From: Burkholderia savannae
Lineage (GTDB): Bacteria > Pseudomonadota > Gammaproteobacteria > Burkholderiales > Burkholderiaceae
DNA: 64,000 nucleotides
NCBI RefSeq assembly: GCF_001524445.2
Contig: NZ_CP013417.1
Coordinates: 2,232,001 to 2,296,000 of the forward strand
Reading direction: 5' to 3'
The position numbers and the translations under genes are program-made. Below are positions 51,567 to 60,131 of the stretch, one piece after another. A model generated the notes under the pieces. That model was not told where the DNA came from and did no database searches. It saw only the letters and a list, made by a program, of their open reading frames with translations. Numbering within the stretch: the stretch's first letter is position 1; each line of letters begins with the position of its first letter.

Positions 51567-53642
51567 TTACCTTCCTCCTTTTGGATCGCCGCGATCGCGC
51601 GATTGCGCCGGATGCGCAACGCAGCGCAGCAGATGGTTCACCATCGCGAGCGTGTCCCGGACCGCGCCGCGGATCGCGCGGGCGTCGCCCGCCGCGAGCA
51701 GATGGTGGAATTCGTCGAGCAGCGCATCGACGTGCGCCTGGCCGAACAGGCCGTACGTGCCGCGCGCCGTGTGGCACCACGCGCGCAGCTCGCGCTCGGA
51801 CAGGCCGTCGCGCAAATGGCGCGTCAGCGCATCCCGGTCGCGCTCGAGCGCGCGGCGGCACGCAAGCAGGATCGCGTCGCGCGCCGCGCCGTGCGCGGAC
51901 GACGCGCCGAATCCCGCGAGCAGGCGCGTCGCGTCGATGCGCGACGGATCGAAGCGCAGCGCGGGCGCGGGCTCGATCGCATCGACGAGCGCGCGCTCGA
52001 GCGCGTCGAGCGTCGTCGGCTTGCCGATGCACAACGTCATGCCGGCCGCGACGCAGCGCGCGTATTCGGCGTCCGACACGAGCGCCGTCACGCCGACGAC
52101 GGGCGTCGCGCGCACGCGCGCATCCGGATGCGCGCGGATCGCCGCCGTCAGCGCGACGCCGTCCATGCCCGGCATCCGGCAGTCGGTGAGCACGACGTCG
52201 AACGCGCCCGCCTCGAGCGCGCGCAACGCTTCTTCGCCGCCGCCGCAGAGGCGCGCGCGATGGCCGAGCGCGTCGAGCTGGTAGCCGATCACGACGCGGT
52301 TCATTTCCTGATCGTCGACGACGAGCACGCGGTACGCGCGCGGCTCGCTTCCCGTCGCCGCGCGTGCGCACGCCGCATCCCGCGCGTCGAGCGCGGCGCG
52401 CAGGCTCTCGGTGAACGCGCGCCAGCCGAGCGGGTTGCTGCTCAGCCGCACGTGCGTGCCGTCGTCGAGCCAGCCGGCGGGCTGCGCCGCGTCGGTCACG
52501 CCGACCCAGCCGATCTGCGGCCGCGCCGCGTCGACGCGCGCCTCGTCGCACACCACCGCGTCGACGTCCGTCGCGCCGCGCGCGGCGAGCCGCACGCCCG
52601 CGGCGCGCGCGTAGGCGGCGAGCGTCGCCGCGGCCGCCGGATCGCCGACGTCGATCGACACCACGCGCCCGGCGAGCGCATCCGGCGCGTAGCCGCGCGC
52701 CGCGACCGCGCAGCGGATGCGCGCCGTCGCCGTCGTTCCCCTGCCTTCCTCGCTTGACAGCGTCACGTCTCCTCCCAGCAATCTCGCGAGCTTGCGCGCG
52801 ATCGCAAGCCCGAGCCCCGTTCCCGATTCCGTGCGCCGCGCGCCGCGCGCCGCGCGCACGAACGGCGTGAAGAGCCGCCGCAGCTCGTCGGCGGCGATGC
52901 CGATTCCCGTATCGACGATCGTCGCGACGATCTCGACCGAGCCGTCGGCCTCGTGCGCCGCGCGCACGCGCACCGACACGCTGCCGCGCTCCGTGTACTT
53001 GATGCCGTTGCCGATCAGGTTGACGAGAATCTGCCGCAGCCGATTGCCGTCCGTCAGCACGGCGGCCGGCACGTCAGCGTCGACGTATAGCCTGATTCGC
53101 AAGCCTTTGCGCTGCGCCTGCACCGCGAGCATCGCGGTCACGCTGTCGACGAGCTCGCGCACGTCCACGCGCGTCTTCTCGATCGCGAACTGCCCCGCCT
53201 CGATGCTCGCGTGATCGAGAATGTCGTTCAGCACGCGCGCGAGCGACTGCCCCGAGTCCTGCACGAGACTCAGCAGCCGTTGCTGCTCCGGCGCGAGCAG
53301 CCCCTTCTTCAGCAGCTCGACGAGCGCGAGCATGCCGTTGACGGGCGCGCGCAGCTCGTGGCTCGCGGTCGCGAGCGAGCCCCGGCTCGCGCGCAGCGCC
53401 GCCTGCAGGCGCTTCAGATCGCGGTGCGCCCATCCGTAGCTCAGCAGCGCGACGAGCACGTGGCTGCCTCCCCAAAGCAACGGGTACAGATGCGTCCACT
53501 TGCAGGGCGTCGCCGCGATCAGCATGCTGTCCTGCACCCGCGCGGAAGCCTGCGGCAGCGTCAAGAACGCGAGCGCTGCTGCGGAGATGCACACCAGTAT
53601 GCGTCGACAGAATTTGCCTCCGCAAAAGCCGTCGCTTTTCAT
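51567..53642 (-). CDS. hybrid sensor histidine kinase with receiver and Hpt domains (BvgS/EvgS-like)
   Basis: A 691-residue inner-membrane hybrid kinase. A signal or anchor segment (about 13-33) and a second hydrophobic segment (about 53-70) enclose only a short periplasmic loop, so a classical sensor domain is missing. The kinase core follows, with His95 in ATASHELRAPVNG, N-box NLIGNGIKYTERG and G-boxes DTGIGI, GTGLGL. A receiver domain starts near residue 438 (VLVVDDQEMN; TDCRMPGMDG), and an Hpt domain near the C terminus has the His in ELRAWCHTARGTYGLFG. The phosphorelay would pass to the adjacent RcsB-like regulator. It lies 414 bases downstream of the pilus operon. Confidence 0.92.
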   Translation of the reverse strand: MKSDGFCGGKFCRRILVCISAAALAFLTLPQASARVQDSMLIAATPCKWTHLYPLLWGGSHVLVALLSYGWAHRDLKRLQAALRASRGSLATASHELRAPVNGMLALVELLKKGLLAPEQQRLLSLVQDSGQSLARVLNDILDHASIEAGQFAIEKTRVDVRELVDSVTAMLAVQAQRKGLRIRLYVDADVPAAVLTDGNRLRQILVNLIGNGIKYTERGSVSVRVRAAHEADGSVEIVATIVDTGIGIAADELRRLFTPFVRAARGARRTESGTGLGLAIARKLARLLGGDVTLSSEEGRGTTATARIRCAVAARGYAPDALAGRVVSIDVGDPAAAATLAAYARAAGVRLAARGATDVDAVVCDEARVDAARPQIGWVGVTDAAQPAGWLDDGTHVRLSSNPLGWRAFTESLRAALDARDAACARAATGSEPRAYRVLVVDDQEMNRVVIGYQLDALGHRARLCGGGEEALRALEAGAFDVVLTDCRMPGMDGVALTAAIRAHPDARVRATPVVGVTALVSDAEYARCVAAGMTLCIGKPTTLDALERALVDAIEPAPALRFDPSRIDATRLLAGFGASSAHGAARDAILLACRRALERDRDALTRHLRDGLSERELRAWCHTARGTYGLFGQAHVDALLDEFHHLLAAGDARAIRGAVRDTLAMVNHLLRCVAHPAQSRDRGDPKGGR

Positions 53643-54056
53643 ACCTTTATCCCATATGGAACCTCGTCAGAATACGCATCTCTTCCGTTTCCGGAAAAAA
53701 CTCGCACCTCCTTTTTCTTGTCGCCGTTCCATTTATGGGTAGGGTCGTTTATCCCATCGCACGTGCGCTTTCTCCGATTCCTCGATTCGATGGCGCGCAG
53801 CGCAGAGCGGCGGCGTCCGCCCGCGGCCGGCCCGGAACGAAAATGGGACGGCCGACACGCGAAAGTCGGCGATCAACGCATGCGCAGGGCGATATTCTCG
53901 CGCCCGAATTGGCCGTTTCGGGCTTCGCACATCGTCAAATCTACGCTTCGTTCGAAAACGAAAAAAACTGTTCCGGCTTTTCCGCTCACCTCCATATCCC
54001 CCCGTCCGACTCGATTCGCATGTCCGAAACGATTTTCAGAAAACGCCGATTTTCGG
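53643..54056. other. intergenic region between the csuE-like gene and the hybrid kinase
   Basis: These 414 bases hold the promoter region of the kinase-regulator pair. Features seen are TTTCCGGAAA, a small palindrome at 53688-53697, a GCCGAC/GTCGGC hairpin near 53851-53870 and the weak terminator of the pilus operon at the right end. No gene is seen. Confidence 0.5.
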
Positions 54057-54057
54057 C
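54040..54057 (-). terminator. weak candidate terminator of the pilus operon
   Basis: On the minus strand GCCGA-AAA-TCGGC is followed by GTTTTC, starting at the last base of the csuE-like stop codon. The stem is only five base pairs, so transcription could read through into the kinase gene. Confidence 0.35.
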
Positions 54058-55022
54058 TAATAGCGCACGTCGATCACCACACTGTCCGTATACGTGCCGA
54101 CGGCGGGCGTCTGCTGATCCGAGTAGATCCGCGCGGTGTACGGAAACTGCTGCGCCGATCGGCCGTCGGCCGCCGCGCCGCTGCCCGCGCGGTTCGTCGA
54201 CTGCCCCCACACCGCGCCGCCGCCCGAGCCGAAGATGTCGTACTGCAGCCGGTTCGCGCCGTTCGCCATCTGCCGGCGCCCGCTCGCGTGCGGATTCGCG
54301 CCGCTGGTGAGGCCGACCGTGTAGACCATCCCCTTCGTGCAGGTGAGCGACACGCTGCCCGTCACCGGCGCGAAGCTCGCGACCGTCGGCGCGGAACCGA
54401 AGTTCACGTCGGGCGCGACGATCACGCAATCGTTCGTCACGGTGAGCGTGACCGGCACGACGGCCGTGCCCGAGCCCCGGTCGCGGCCGAGACAGAGGCC
54501 GAGAATGCCGATCCCGCTGCAGTAGTCCCAGCTCCACGCGATCGTCAGCGTGTCGGCGTACGTGCCCGCCGCGACATTGCTGCCCTGGATCGTGCGGAAA
54601 TACAGCGGCAGCGTCTTCGCGGGGCCGCCGAAGATCCCGAGCAGGTTCAGCAACTGCCCGCTCGCCCAGTTGTAGGTCGTGCTGTAGTCGAGCTTGATCG
54701 AATAGTTCTGGTCGGCGAACGCCGCGTACGGCACCGCGTCCCCCGTCGGGCCGACGAGCTTGCCGCCGTTGGCCGACGTGATCGTCGCGTTGATCTGGTC
54801 GCCGATCACGAACAGGCCGAGCAGCGCGCCCGAGCACGACAGGCCGCTGCTCGTCGTCGACGTCGACTGCGGCTGGCTCGCGGCGACGAACGACGTGACC
54901 GTGCCGAACGACGCGGGGGCCGCGCTCACGACCGAGCACGTCGCGTGCGCGTGCATCGCCGCGAAAAGACCGAGCGCGAGCGCCGCCGCGACGCGCACGA
55001 CGAATTGGCAGAATGGCTTCAT
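54057..55022 (-). CDS. csuE: spore coat U domain tip-adhesin-like protein (CsuE type)
   Basis: A 321-residue secreted subunit of the Csu-type pilus. The signal peptide covers about the first 27 residues (ending AMHAHA). Two SCPU-like domains are visible: CSVVSAAPASFGTVTSF ... GTYADTLTIAWSWDYC (about 29-160), and NDCVIVAPDVNFGSAPTV ... GTYTDSVVIDVRY to the end. The duplicated architecture and last position in the operon match the tip adhesin CsuE of Acinetobacter. It begins 15 bases after the usher stop. The symbol is by analogy and its binding target is unknown. Confidence 0.87.
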   Translation of the reverse strand: MKPFCQFVVRVAAALALGLFAAMHAHATCSVVSAAPASFGTVTSFVAASQPQSTSTTSSGLSCSGALLGLFVIGDQINATITSANGGKLVGPTGDAVPYAAFADQNYSIKLDYSTTYNWASGQLLNLLGIFGGPAKTLPLYFRTIQGSNVAAGTYADTLTIAWSWDYCSGIGILGLCLGRDRGSGTAVVPVTLTVTNDCVIVAPDVNFGSAPTVASFAPVTGSVSLTCTKGMVYTVGLTSGANPHASGRRQMANGANRLQYDIFGSGGGAVWGQSTNRAGSGAAADGRSAQQFPYTARIYSDQQTPAVGTYTDSVVIDVRY

Positions 55023-55037
55023 CGATGAATCCTGTCG

Positions 55038-57455
55038 TTATTCGCCGCACGCGAGCGGGCCGATGCGGTTCATCCTAGCCGCGTCGACGTCGGCATCGAA
55101 CGTCGCTCGGCACGTGCGGCCGTCCGGCGTCGTCACGCGCAGATGATTGACCGCGGACAAGCCTTCGAAATAAGTCTCGCCCTGCCAGCCGACGAGCGCG
55201 GTCTGGCCGCTCTCCTCGTGCAGCACGCGCGAGCCGATGCCGATCGGCCGGCCCGCGGCGTCGACGAGCGAGATTTGCGCGGAGACGATCTTCTCGATCG
55301 GGAACGTGACGAGCGCGCCGCCGCGGTCGCGCACGGCCACGCGCTGCTCGACGACCGGCACGCGCACGTTGCTCGGCAGCTCGAGCGGATCGATTTCGTA
55401 CTTGCCCGCGTAATACGACGGCGCCCACGGCACGAGCAGATGGCCGCCGCCGTCCGTCTTGCCGACGAGCTGGTTCTCGTAGCGCACGGGCACGCCCTTG
55501 CGGCCTTGCGTGTCGATCAGCACGAACGCGTCGTCGACGCGATTCGCGGGCAGCATCGCGCCGTCCATCACGACGACCGAGCCCTGCATCTCGCCCCAGC
55601 GCGCATAGCCGCGCCCCGCGCCGTAGCCGTACGCGCCGCCCTGCACCTGGAAGTAGCGGTTGCGCCACGTCGCGTCCGCCTGCTGATAGTGCGAACCGCC
55701 CCCCGCGTACGCGAGGTTCCAGCCGAAGCCGCCGTCGCTCGGCACGCTGCGGCTGTACTGCACGCGCTCGCTGACGCTGTTGTTCTGATCGCGCGCGAGC
55801 GAGCCCGTCACGACGCCCTTGTCGCCGAGCGGCACGATCAGTTGCACTTGCGCGGCGAAGCCGTGGTCGCCGATCGTCTTGTTCACCGACGCGTAGAGCG
55901 TCGCGCGCCGCAAGATCGGACGCGTGTACGACAGGTTCGCGATCCGCGTGCGCGCGCCGTCGGCGCCGCGCACGTCGAAATAGCCGGCGCCGAGCGTGCC
56001 GCCGATCGCGCCGAGATTGAGCGCGCCCGTGGCCTGCGTGCTGCTGCGCACGAGCCGGTACGCGACGTCCGAAGGCAAGTCGTAGACCGACAGATCGCGA
56101 AACCCGTCGGTGCGCTGAATCCGTTGCAGCGCCACGCTGAAGCGCTGCGACGAATAGCTGTAGCCGAACGCGTACTGCCGGCCGGACGCGCCGGCGAGAC
56201 GGCTCTGCGTCGCCGCGACGTTGAGCACGCCGAACATGCCGACGCCGACGTCGAACCCGAGGCCGCCGAGCGCGAAGCGTTCGCCGCCCTCCGCATGGCC
56301 TTCGATCGTCAGGTAATCGGTGAGGCCGTAGCGCGCGGTGCCCGACGCCGCGAACTTGCCGTACGAGAACGAGCGGATGCCATAGTCGCGCCGCATCGCG
56401 CCGACCGACAGCGAATAGTCCGAGAGCCCCTTCTGCAGCAGCGTGTTCGCGACGTAGAACGGAATCGTCGTCGCGACCCGGCGGCCGAGCGCGTCGGTCG
56501 TCACGACGGTCGCCTCGCCCGCGCCGTTGATGAACGGCACGTTGTTCAGCGTGAACGGCCCCGGATTCACCTGCCCCGTCGTCGTCTTGCTGCCGTTGAT
56601 GAAGAGATCGACGGCGGTCGGCACCGCGGCCTGGCCCGAGAACTGCGGCAGCGGATACGTGACGATGTCGGGGCGCACCTTGAAGTCGCGCTCGATCGAC
56701 ACGCCGCCCAGACGCACCGCGCTCGACCACGACAGCGCGCCCGTAATCACGTCGCCCGCCGTGTACGTGAGCATGCGGTCCTGATCCGAGTAGCGCCAGG
56801 ACGTGTCGTAGCGCAGATAGCGGTTGCTCGCGACGCCGCCGCTGCCGCCGTAATCGCGCCGATAGACACCCGTGTTCGTCACGGTGCCCCACTTGTCGAA
56901 CAGCCGCGCTTCGGTCCATGCGGACGTGTAGCTCGTGCCGAGCGTCGGCGAATTCGCGTACACGTCGTAATTGAACAGGAGCCCGAAGCTCACGGCCGCG
57001 GGCGTGCGGTCGTACAGCCGCCGCGAGCCGACCGCCTGCTGCGGCAGCCAGTCGGGCGGCACGCTCAGCTTCAGGCGCTGCTCGCCGCTCTCGTATTCGA
57101 CTTGCACGCCGTCGAGCGTCGACAGATCGACGAGCGCGTCGGGTTCGGCGTGCGTGCGCACCGACGCCTGCGCGAGATCGCCCGCGCGCGCGTAGTAGAC
57201 GCCGTCCCGATAGCGGATCGGCACGATCCGCCCGGTCGACAGCTCGTTGACGACGAGCTCGAGGTACAACGTGCCGCGCGTCGCCGCGCCGCCCGCGGGC
57301 GGCAGCGCGCGGCCGAAGCTCTCCGCGAGCGTCATCGGCTCGTTCGCGTGCACGTCCCCCGCCGCCGCGAACGCCATTCCCACCGCCCACGCCGCCGCGC
57401 GCCGTCGCGGCAGTCTTCTCGTTCTGTGTTCGTTGTACCCGTTGTACCGCTTCAA
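55038..57455 (-). CDS. csuD: archaic chaperone-usher pilus outer-membrane usher (CsuD/FimD-like)
   Basis: An 805-residue outer-membrane usher with the FimD-type beta-barrel. Homology includes YLELVVNELSTGRIVPIRYRDGVYYARAGDL (N-terminal domain), FLINGSKTT-like VDLFINGSKTTTGQVNPGPF, and the plug and C-terminal domain ending AVNHLRVTTPDGRTCRATFD. The best start is TTG at 57455, with GGGGA six bases before it, which gives the signal peptide ending GDVHA; no suitable in-frame ATG exists nearby (the first is in GMAFAAAG). It lies 44 bases after the chaperone stop. Confidence 0.9.
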   Translation of the reverse strand: MKRYNGYNEHRTRRLPRRRAAAWAVGMAFAAAGDVHANEPMTLAESFGRALPPAGGAATRGTLYLELVVNELSTGRIVPIRYRDGVYYARAGDLAQASVRTHAEPDALVDLSTLDGVQVEYESGEQRLKLSVPPDWLPQQAVGSRRLYDRTPAAVSFGLLFNYDVYANSPTLGTSYTSAWTEARLFDKWGTVTNTGVYRRDYGGSGGVASNRYLRYDTSWRYSDQDRMLTYTAGDVITGALSWSSAVRLGGVSIERDFKVRPDIVTYPLPQFSGQAAVPTAVDLFINGSKTTTGQVNPGPFTLNNVPFINGAGEATVVTTDALGRRVATTIPFYVANTLLQKGLSDYSLSVGAMRRDYGIRSFSYGKFAASGTARYGLTDYLTIEGHAEGGERFALGGLGFDVGVGMFGVLNVAATQSRLAGASGRQYAFGYSYSSQRFSVALQRIQRTDGFRDLSVYDLPSDVAYRLVRSSTQATGALNLGAIGGTLGAGYFDVRGADGARTRIANLSYTRPILRRATLYASVNKTIGDHGFAAQVQLIVPLGDKGVVTGSLARDQNNSVSERVQYSRSVPSDGGFGWNLAYAGGGSHYQQADATWRNRYFQVQGGAYGYGAGRGYARWGEMQGSVVVMDGAMLPANRVDDAFVLIDTQGRKGVPVRYENQLVGKTDGGGHLLVPWAPSYYAGKYEIDPLELPSNVRVPVVEQRVAVRDRGGALVTFPIEKIVSAQISLVDAAGRPIGIGSRVLHEESGQTALVGWQGETYFEGLSAVNHLRVTTPDGRTCRATFDADVDAARMNRIGPLACGE

Positions 57456-57499
57456 GGCATTTCCCCGTCGCGACGTCGTCGCTTGTGTCGTGATGCGGA

Positions 57500-58339
57500 T
57501 TACCGGTTCGAAGCGGCGCCGTCCACGTCGATCGCGAGATCGGCCACGCCGTTGACGGTGGCGACCAGCTTGGAATTGGAATTGAGCTTCATGCTCTCGG
57601 GCAGCGCCCAGCGCATCTGCGCGCCGGGCAGCACGTAGCCGAGCAGGCCGCGCGCCAAATCGGCGCGCGAGCCGTTCGATTCGAACGCCGCGCGCGTGAT
57701 CCGCGCATGCACGGGGCCGCGGTTCGACACGACGAGCCAGCGCTTGCCGCCGTCGTGCACGATGCGCCACCGGAGGGCGGGCCGCCCCGCCGTCGCAGGG
57801 TCGCGACGCTCGTCCGGGTTCTCCTTCGTCCACAGGCCGTCGCCGTACACGAAGAGCGGCACCGAGTAATGCATCTGGAACTTCACGCCCAGCGCCGTCT
57901 CGTTCGCGGCGTTCCGCGCGTCGTCGTCCGGCTGCGGGATCTCGTCGATCAGCACACGGTACGCCTCCTCGGTGCCGGGCGCGGCGTCCGCGAGGCGGGT
58001 CAGCCGGATCAACTGGCGCTTGCCGGGCGGCACAGTCGCCATCGGCGGGCTGCCCGCGATGCGCTGCTGGCTCTCGTCGTAGACATCCTCGCCGTTCGCT
58101 TCGCGCCAGCCGAGCACGCGCACCTGCAGCGTCACCGGCCGGCGATCGCGGTTCTCGAGCCATAACGCCGCCGCGCGCTGATCGCTGTCGATCACGGGAT
58201 CGATCGGCCAGATCATCACGGACGTCGCCGCATGCGCGTGCGGCGCGACCAACGCCGCCGCGGCCGCCGCGCCGACGAGCGCGCGGCGCAACATGCGTGC
58301 GGCTCGCGCCGGCATGCCGGGCGATCTCGAAACTTTCAT
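57500..58339 (-). CDS. csuC: pilus periplasmic chaperone (CsuC/PapD-like)
   Basis: A 279-residue periplasmic chaperone. The signal peptide is about the first 37 residues (ending APHAHA). The immunoglobulin-like fold of PapD-type chaperones shows in TSVMIWPIDPVIDSDQRAAALWLENRDRRPVTLQVRVLGW, the QRIAGSPPMATVPPGKRQLIRLTR strand (G1-like) and EEAYRVLIDEIPQP, a chaperone signature. AGGAA precedes the ATG at 58339. It delivers subunits to the usher encoded next. The length is a little above the usual 240-250. Confidence 0.9.
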   Translation of the reverse strand: MKVSRSPGMPARAARMLRRALVGAAAAAALVAPHAHAATSVMIWPIDPVIDSDQRAAALWLENRDRRPVTLQVRVLGWREANGEDVYDESQQRIAGSPPMATVPPGKRQLIRLTRLADAAPGTEEAYRVLIDEIPQPDDDARNAANETALGVKFQMHYSVPLFVYGDGLWTKENPDERRDPATAGRPALRWRIVHDGGKRWLVVSNRGPVHARITRAAFESNGSRADLARGLLGYVLPGAQMRWALPESMKLNSNSKLVATVNGVADLAIDVDGAASNR

Positions 58340-58356
58340 CACGGATTCCTGATTGA

Positions 58357-58890
58357 TTAATAACTGAGCGTGACCTGCGCGGTGTCGGTGTACGTGCCGG
58401 CGGGCGCGCCGCCGCCCGGCAGCGTCAGCGCGCCGTAGATCGGCAGCGTGATCGTCCCGGACACGGGCAGCGACACCGCCTGCCCGATCGCGATCGCCTG
58501 CGTGTGTCCGGCGTCCGAATACAGCTGATATGCGACGCGCGCGCCGCCGCTCGCCAGATTGCGCTGCGTGTTGCCCGCGCTCGCGTTCGCGCCGCCGTCG
58601 ATCGTCATCTTCAGCGTCGAGCCGGGCGAGCATTCGATCTGCAATGCGCCGCCGCCGACCGCCGCGCTCGCCTGCCCCGTCGCGACGGCCGGATGCGCGC
58701 CGAAATCGAGCGTGCCGAAGCTCAGGCCGCTCGTCGGCCCGCCGCCCGCGACGCCGCAGCCCGCGACAATCTGCGCGCTGACCGTGAAGGCCTGGGTTCT
58801 GGGCAACAGCGTGTCGGCCCGGCCAATCGCCGGAACAACCGGCAGCAACGCGGCGCACAGCAGGAAAACCACTCGCTCAAAGGTCGACAT
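58357..58890 (-). CDS. csuB: spore coat U domain pilus subunit (CsuB-like)
   Basis: A 177-residue secreted SCPU-domain protein. The signal peptide ends near VPAIGRA (about residue 25). The domain features are FGTLDFGAHPAV, CSPGSTLKMTIDGGANAS and the terminal APAGTYTDTAQVTLSY, a C-terminal strand pattern (Gly-Thr-Tyr-x-Asp) common to this family and important for donor-strand packing. It ends 17 bases before the chaperone gene. The operon order matches Acinetobacter csuB. Confidence 0.87.
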   Translation of the reverse strand: MSTFERVVFLLCAALLPVVPAIGRADTLLPRTQAFTVSAQIVAGCGVAGGGPTSGLSFGTLDFGAHPAVATGQASAAVGGGALQIECSPGSTLKMTIDGGANASAGNTQRNLASGGARVAYQLYSDAGHTQAIAIGQAVSLPVSGTITLPIYGALTLPGGGAPAGTYTDTAQVTLSY

Positions 58891-58971
58891 GACGATCGGA
58901 ATCTGGGATCGCCTCGCGGCTTGCTCGTATGCGCGCCGCGAGGCCGGACTGAACGGAGTCGATGCGCTCGC

Positions 58972-59532
58972 TCACCAGCCGAGCGTGACGTTCAGCACAT
59001 CGACGTACGTGCCCGCGGCGAGCGCCGACGAGCTCGTCTTGTTGACGACACCGTAAAGCGGCAGCTCGAATGCGGCGCCCGGCGTCGGCACCGACACCGA
59101 TTGCGGCGTGCCCGCGACGTAGTGCTGCGAGTGGCCCGCGTCCGCATAGACTTCGTACGGCACGAAGCTCGCGCCGTTCGCGAGCGCGCGCGTGCCCGTG
59201 CCGACGGCCGCGCCCTTCGACGCGTTCTGGCCGCCGTCGATCGTCACCTGGATCGACGTGACGTCCGGCGAGCACGTGACTTGCGTCGACGTCGAGCCGC
59301 CGCCCTTCGCCGCGCTCGAGAGCTGGCCCGTGAAGCCGCTCGGCTGCGTGCCGAAGTCGAGCGTGCCGAAGTTCGTCGCGCCGACAGAACCGCCGCCCGT
59401 ATCGACCGCGCAGCCCGTCGTCAGCACGAGCTGCGAGTTGACCGTCCCCGTGAGCGGGCTGGTTTGCGCCTGCACGCCTGCGCAAACCGACACGCAGGCG
59501 ACGGCCGCCCAGACTTTCCAGTGAGCCTTCAT
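58972..59532 (-). CDS. csuA: spore coat U domain pilus subunit (CsuA-like)
   Basis: A 186-residue secreted SCPU-domain protein with a signal peptide ending CAGVQAQ (about residue 23). TTGCAVDTGGGSVGATNFGTLDFG, CSPDVTSIQVTIDGGQNAS and the terminal ALAAGTYVDVLNVTLGW show the family fold. It is most similar in pattern to the downstream 177-residue subunit. It probably serves as a minor shaft or adaptor subunit. Confidence 0.87.
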   Translation of the reverse strand: MKAHWKVWAAVACVSVCAGVQAQTSPLTGTVNSQLVLTTGCAVDTGGGSVGATNFGTLDFGTQPSGFTGQLSSAAKGGGSTSTQVTCSPDVTSIQVTIDGGQNASKGAAVGTGTRALANGASFVPYEVYADAGHSQHYVAGTPQSVSVPTPGAAFELPLYGVVNKTSSSALAAGTYVDVLNVTLGW

Positions 59533-59585
59533 CTTGTTTCCTTCTGTGTGGTGAAAAAGAACTGTTGCTGCTTACCCGCTCCGGA

Positions 59586-60131
59586 TCACCAGTCGAGCGT
59601 GATCCCGAGCAAATCCTCGTAGGCCCCGGACGGCATCGCGCGCGTCATGCCGTTGACGACGCCGAAGAGCGGCAGCGTCACGTCGTCCTGCCGCCCATCG
59701 ACGAGAAACGACTGCGGCATGAGCGGCACGTATGGCACGCTGCGCGCCGCGTCGCGGTACACGTGGTACGGAATCCGGCCGACGACGCGCCCGTGCGCGC
59801 CGCGCGTCACCAGATAGCGGGCCGACTGGTCCCCGTTGCGGCCGCTGTCGATCGAGACCAGAAAGCCGTCGACGTCCGGACTGCACACGACGCGCACCGC
59901 GCCGTTCGACGTCGCGCGGCCGTCGGCCGCCAGGTAGTCGGACCAGAGCGGTCCGTGCGCGCCGAAATCCAGCCGGCCCAAATCCGCGCTTCCGGCAACG
60001 CCCGCGACCTCGCATCCGCGACTGACCTGCAAATTCACCTGCATCGCGCCGGTCAGTTGCCCGGCCGAGACGGTCGCGAAAGCCAGCATGAATGCCGCCC
60101 CGCCCATCGTCTGCACCACACGCTTGCGCAT
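59586..60131 (-). CDS. spore coat U domain pilus subunit, first gene of the operon (CsuA/B-like position)
   Basis: A 181-residue secreted SCPU-domain protein, signal peptide about the first 24 residues (ending ATVSAGQ). SRGCEVAGVAGSADLGRLDFG, CSPDVDGFLVSIDSGRNG and the terminal SGAYEDLLGITLDW match the family. The ATG at 60131 has GGAGAG five bases upstream. As first gene it occupies the position of the major subunit CsuA/B in Acinetobacter. The frame continues upstream to 60305 without signal-peptide or family sequence. Confidence 0.85.
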   Translation of the reverse strand: MRKRVVQTMGGAAFMLAFATVSAGQLTGAMQVNLQVSRGCEVAGVAGSADLGRLDFGAHGPLWSDYLAADGRATSNGAVRVVCSPDVDGFLVSIDSGRNGDQSARYLVTRGAHGRVVGRIPYHVYRDAARSVPYVPLMPQSFLVDGRQDDVTLPLFGVVNGMTRAMPSGAYEDLLGITLDW

